64,000 nt of DNA from Burhinus oedicnemus (Eukaryota; Chordata; Aves; Charadriiformes; Burhinidae), in NCBI GenBank assembly GCA_008921705.1, contig VFFE01007624.1, forward strand, positions 804,934 to 868,933, in the 5' to 3' direction. The notes beneath the pieces were generated by a model. It did not search any database and had not been told where the DNA came from. It worked only from the letters and a program-made list of their open reading frames with translations. Position numbers and translations under genes: made by a program. Each line of letters starts with the position of its first letter. The stretch's first letter is position 1. Positions 60,501 to 64,000 of the stretch are shown in pieces.

Positions 60501-60640
60501 CAGGTGCTATTTCCCCCCCCTCCAGCCTTGTCTCAGACCCTTGTCACTGTCTCGGTGCCACAGCTCTGGGTTCCGGGCGGTTGGAGGCCGTTTGGTTCAA
60601 ATCCCGTTCTGAGCCGTTGAGCCACCGGCCGCCCCCGCAG
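57511..60640. other. Region between the CR1 copy and the rightmost gene
   Basis: About 3 kb without a recognised exon. It may include non-coding 5' exons of the gene at 60646, since that gene's first coding exon follows a splice acceptor. A 26-bp tandem repeat lies at 59408-59480 and pyrimidine-rich GC DNA at 60410-60540. Confidence 0.5.
59408..59480. repeat. 26-bp tandem repeat, 2.8 copies
   Basis: Units start at 59408, 59434 and 59460, each opening TTTGCTGGTGTAAATAA and then diverging (AGAGATATA, GGATGTGGA, GGGA). The shared part contains GCTGGTGTAAAT, reminiscent of the old TTACACC-type repeat family. Confidence 0.85.
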
Positions 60641-60645
60641 CTCCG

Positions 60646-63600
60646 ATGGATGCCAAGACGGCCGCCCGGGCTCCCCGCCGTCCCTCCCTGCTCCAGCTCT
60701 TCAGGAGTTTCTTTGGGCTCCTGCCAAACGTGCGAGGGGCACAGGAGCCCAGGGTGGAGGGGCAAGAGCTGGGCGCCGTTGGGGGCAGCAGCAGCCCAGG
60801 GGAGCTGGCAGGCCGGCAGCAGCCATACTGGGAGCCCTGGGAGGGTGCCGAGGGGGAGAGCACGGAGCTGCTGCTGGGGGAGCTGGAGGAGCTCAGCCAT
60901 TCCAGCTCTCGGAGGAGCAGCACGAGCAGAAGCTGCCTGACATGGAGCACCAGCGACACGGAGCTGGCTTGTGATATGGTGGACGCTCCTGCCAGCAGCC
61001 CAGCCCAGCAACACGCAGGCCACGGGGTGGCCAGTCAGGAGGGGACGGCCATGCCAGAAGCTTTCAGTGACAAAGCTCTGGAGATGTAAGCGTTGGGGTT
61101 GGAGGTGACGTGGGGCCAAAAGCCTGGCTTGCTTCAGGGCCCCCATCAAGGGAGCCCATCCTCGTAGAGACGGATGCCCCAGAGGGATAGGGGGAAGCCC
61201 GCTTGGCTGTATCGGTCTCGTCAGAGCCCAAGCAGCCGGTGTTTTGCGGAAGGCTGCTCGTTCGGATTTTATAAACAGCTGCTCATTTGGATTTTGTAAA
61301 ATCCAGTTTTCCCCCCTGCTTCCCTTAAAACATCAAACTGAGCCCAGTGTTTCCTAAGGCTGCAGTTGCCTTCCAGAACCTGCATAGCTTCGGGGCACCC
61401 TGTATCCACAGCAGACAGGCTCCATTCCCACCGCTGCCTGCGCTGCTCTTCCCTCCCCAAAGGTCTCCAGGCGGCCCCGTATGGACCGTGACAGCCATCA
61501 GAAACCCGAGTTATGGTCCTTTGCAGTCTTTGGCCTCTCTAGGCTGCTGACAAGCGATGCAACCAGATCCAGCTGTGTTAGCGTTGCTGCTAGAGGGTCA
61601 GGAACAGCATTGCTGGTGGTGCTGGGCTTCGTTTGAACACACCTAATTGTGCTTTGCCTCCAGGGATGGGCTGCTCCAAGGTCTGGGTGCTGATGGTGAA
61701 GGTGTTACCTGCAGTGCAAGCCCTGAGCCGATGTTTTCTGTGGACTTTAATGCTGAATGGGAGAAAGAGCAGCTCCTGAAAGGTGAGAGGACAGCTCAGA
61801 GGTAAAGGAGATCCCCCCTCATCCCTGAGGACCCGAGCGCTGCCTGGGGCAGCTGGTTGGTGGGAGAAGTCCCGAGAAATGGCTGGTAGCCCTTCTCCCA
61901 GCCTGTATGCTGCTTTTTATGTATGAGCCTCGGGGCTAGTGCTGCACGCTGTCTGCTGGGTAGATGTCGGCATCAAAGCTGTGTGTTGGAGAAGATCAAC
62001 CAGGGGGATTGCCCAGGGAGTCAGATAATTTGGGAGAGTACCCAAGGGTCAGGGCAGAGGGCACTAAAAATTGCCCAAGGGACGCAAGGGGCTGGGGCAC
62101 TTCAGCCAGTTGACTGCTGAATTCAATGCCTGACAGTAAGTCCATTTGCTTTGCTGTACTAGAGGATGTGGACCTGGCACGGTACCCTCTTTCAGACACA
62201 CCGCTGGGGGCACAGTTGATCGCTGTGCAAGGACAGCATGAAGGAAGGGAGGTGACAGCTCTGGAGAGTCACTGTTTTCTTTGGGCTTGTTTTAAACAGC
62301 AGATGAGGGGGCAGGATCCCCGACAGCAGAGCTGTCCCCGTGGAACAGGCTCTTCAGCATGAACAGACATCGACGGACTTCTCATAAGGTTGGTGGAAGG
62401 ACATGGAGCATGGGGCTAAGGTGGTGATCACTGCTGAGAAGGCTCTATGTGCAGGCAGATCTAAGTGCCTTCAGGCTTTAGAAAAGGCATAGAGATAGCT
62501 CAGCCTGGGGGATGCTAAAACTGATCCCTGGCACGACCATGTCAGAGGCTGTGGACTTTCAGGGGTGTCTTTGAAGTTCTGTACCTCCATGGTCCTTTCC
62601 AGCTGAGCAGGGAATGGTCTCAGGATGCTGCTGGTCAGTGATGGGCAACACGTGGTATTGGGACGTTTGCTGAGATAAGATGGATGGGAGAGAAATAGGG
62701 ATAGTGGCAAGAGCCAGGCCTTTAGGAATCCCTTCCTGGTCTTCTTACAGACCTCTGCTGTGACTATGGTTGTTTAATTGCGGTAAGTTGTTACCCACCA
62801 GCCCTGAAACAAGCTGTATGTGCAAAATTATCTTGCCATGCCTGACAATCCCATTGTAATAGCTCCTGGATCTCCCTAAAACGTCAATCCAAAGTAGAAC
62901 CCTGCAGACTAGGTCTTCACCTGAGGTGAGGCTCAGGTCAGGGATGCCAGTGATTTTCCCCAAGTATCTGCCAGACAGTTTAAGCAAGCCCAGAGGAGGC
63001 CACAGATGGAGCAGGACGGGTGGCTCCAATCCAAGCGACATAAAGAGGGCAGGTTTGCAGCGGAGAAGCAGATCTGCAGCAGGGCAGAGACTCCAGCTGC
63101 TCGGTCAGGGCTCTGAGAGGCGCTGAAAAAGGCACAGGACCTGGTAGAGCTGCAGGAAGCAGCTGGGGTGGCGGATGGGTTGGTGGTTTAATAAAGCCGT
63201 TCTGCCGGAGCGTGGGTGTGGGGTGTGAATGGTGCAGCATGTAGGTACAAATTAGGCCCCCTCTCTGCTGGATGGTGCAGTGCATTAAATCAGCTCTTTG
63301 AGAAATGGTCAATATTTCATTCCAGACAGCGAAGAGGGACTCCAGGGCTATGTTTTAACAGTAGTCTTGGGGAGCTGCCTGAAGCTGTTAAAAAGTTGGG
63401 GTTTTTTTAATAGATTTCCTTTCTATATGGCATAACCATGCTACAGATCCTGCCACAGCCTGGCAAAATGCGGGAGACAGGAGCCGAGTTACCAGTTAGG
63501 GCGTGTGAACCTGGAGACCAGACGTCGGCTGGGTTTTGTCACTCACTCCGGATGTGACCCTGGGCCAACCGTTTTCCCTGCTCGCCTCAGTTTCCCACCT

Positions 63601-63946
63601 GTGCCCGGAGACATCTACTCAATTGCATGAAGCACTCTCAGATCTCTGGATGATAAATTGGCATTGGGAGGGTGGGGTGGGGAGAGAGGTAGAATTTGGC
63701 TTTATTTTCCAGATCGGCTACTGGAGTTACCGTTATATCAGGATCAAGCTGTTGTCAAAGTTGACAAAATGTCTCTGTACATCATTTATTTCTTTTTTTT
63801 TCCCCGCTGCAGCCTCACGCCCCAGGAAGCTTGATGGGGCTGGAGAGCGAAGAGGAACCTCTTTTGAACGTGGCTGCTAATAGACCTGCAACATCGGTTC
63901 TCCCCTTCCTGCCTGCAAAACCCTCGGAGGTGATCCCGGTGGAGAG
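60646..63946 (+). CDS. Four-exon gene, incomplete at right edge; unrecognised, possible GGNBP1 orthologue
   Basis: Exons are 60646-61085 (acceptor CCCCCGCAG before 60641), 61664-61782, 62163-62251 and 63813-63946, with donors GTAAGC, GTGAGA, GTGACA and GTGAGC. Phases agree throughout. Skipping exon 3 brings a stop in exon 4, so the chain supports itself; 260 codons so far. The start MDAKTAARAPRRP is basic, followed by a hydrophobic or amphipathic stretch (SLLQLFRSFFGLLPNV), an acidic leucine-rich stretch (TELLLGELEELSH) and a serine/arginine patch (SSSRRSSTSRS). Later parts are acidic (FNAEWEKEQLLKEDVDLARY) and end PSEVIPVER at the window. I recognise no domain. GGNBP1 is suggested only by position: next to BAK1, in opposite direction, as in mammals. 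ITPR3 would be expected further right. Alternative exon ends are possible. Confidence 0.65.
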
Positions 63947-64000
63947 GTGAGCTCCTGCGCTCTCTCCTGCCAAGGGTGGGAGCAGACACCCCCCCAACCC

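Noticed and set aside
60592..60602. tRNA B-box-like GGTTCAAATCC upstream of the 60.6-kb gene
   Set aside because: The flanks do not pair as a T-stem, and no A box or acceptor stem fits.

Overview
This is vertebrate nuclear DNA, most likely from a bird. Genes are split into short exons with GT-AG introns. Five dated CR1 LINE tails carry the avian-type end (TTCCAACC..., ATTCTATGATT), and the four recognisable proteins are single-copy vertebrate orthologues. The composition shifts from an AT-richer left half to a GC-richer right half. There is nothing prokaryotic, viral or plasmid-like. Most long open frames are chance frames in GC-rich or repeat DNA.

Layout: (1) 1-620 is a CpG island with CCAAT, NRF1-like and YY1-like sites, probably a shared promoter for OARD1 (+) and a divergent neighbour to the left (NFYA by mammalian synteny). 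(2) OARD1, coding 1100-2928 (+), is complete at 151 aa. (3) APOBEC2, coding 14711-6077 (-), is complete at 222 aa in two exons around an 8-kb intron, and lies tail-to-tail with OARD1. (4) TSPO2, coding 25032-23179 (-), is complete at 164 aa in three exons. (5) 25.1-42.2 kb is a 17-kb stretch without a convincing gene, holding CR1 pieces and old sauropsid repeats. (6) BAK1, coding 51843-42183 (-), is complete at 217 aa in five coding exons. It has a probable non-coding first exon in a second CpG island at 55.7-56.5 kb, which contains a 20-N assembly gap. (7) A 1-kb antisense CR1 copy lies at 56.5-57.5 kb. (8) A four-exon gene starts at 60646 (+) and runs off the right edge (260 codons so far). 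I do not recognise it by sequence; its place head-to-head with BAK1 makes a GGNBP1 orthologue the best guess.

The genes are unrelated in function: ADP-ribose ester hydrolysis (OARD1), a muscle member of the cytidine deaminase fold (APOBEC2), an erythroid tryptophan-rich membrane protein (TSPO2) and a mitochondrial apoptosis effector (BAK1). They do not form a pathway. OARD1-APOBEC2-TSPO2 is a conserved amniote block; BAK1 next to it differs from the human order. I found no evidence of a new multi-gene system. The points most worth checking are a cysteine-free BAK1 lacking the human zinc-site residues, a TSPO2 with the ligand-site core but no CRAC tyrosine, a duplicated CR1-linked repeat in the APOBEC2 intron, and several regulatory motif clusters.
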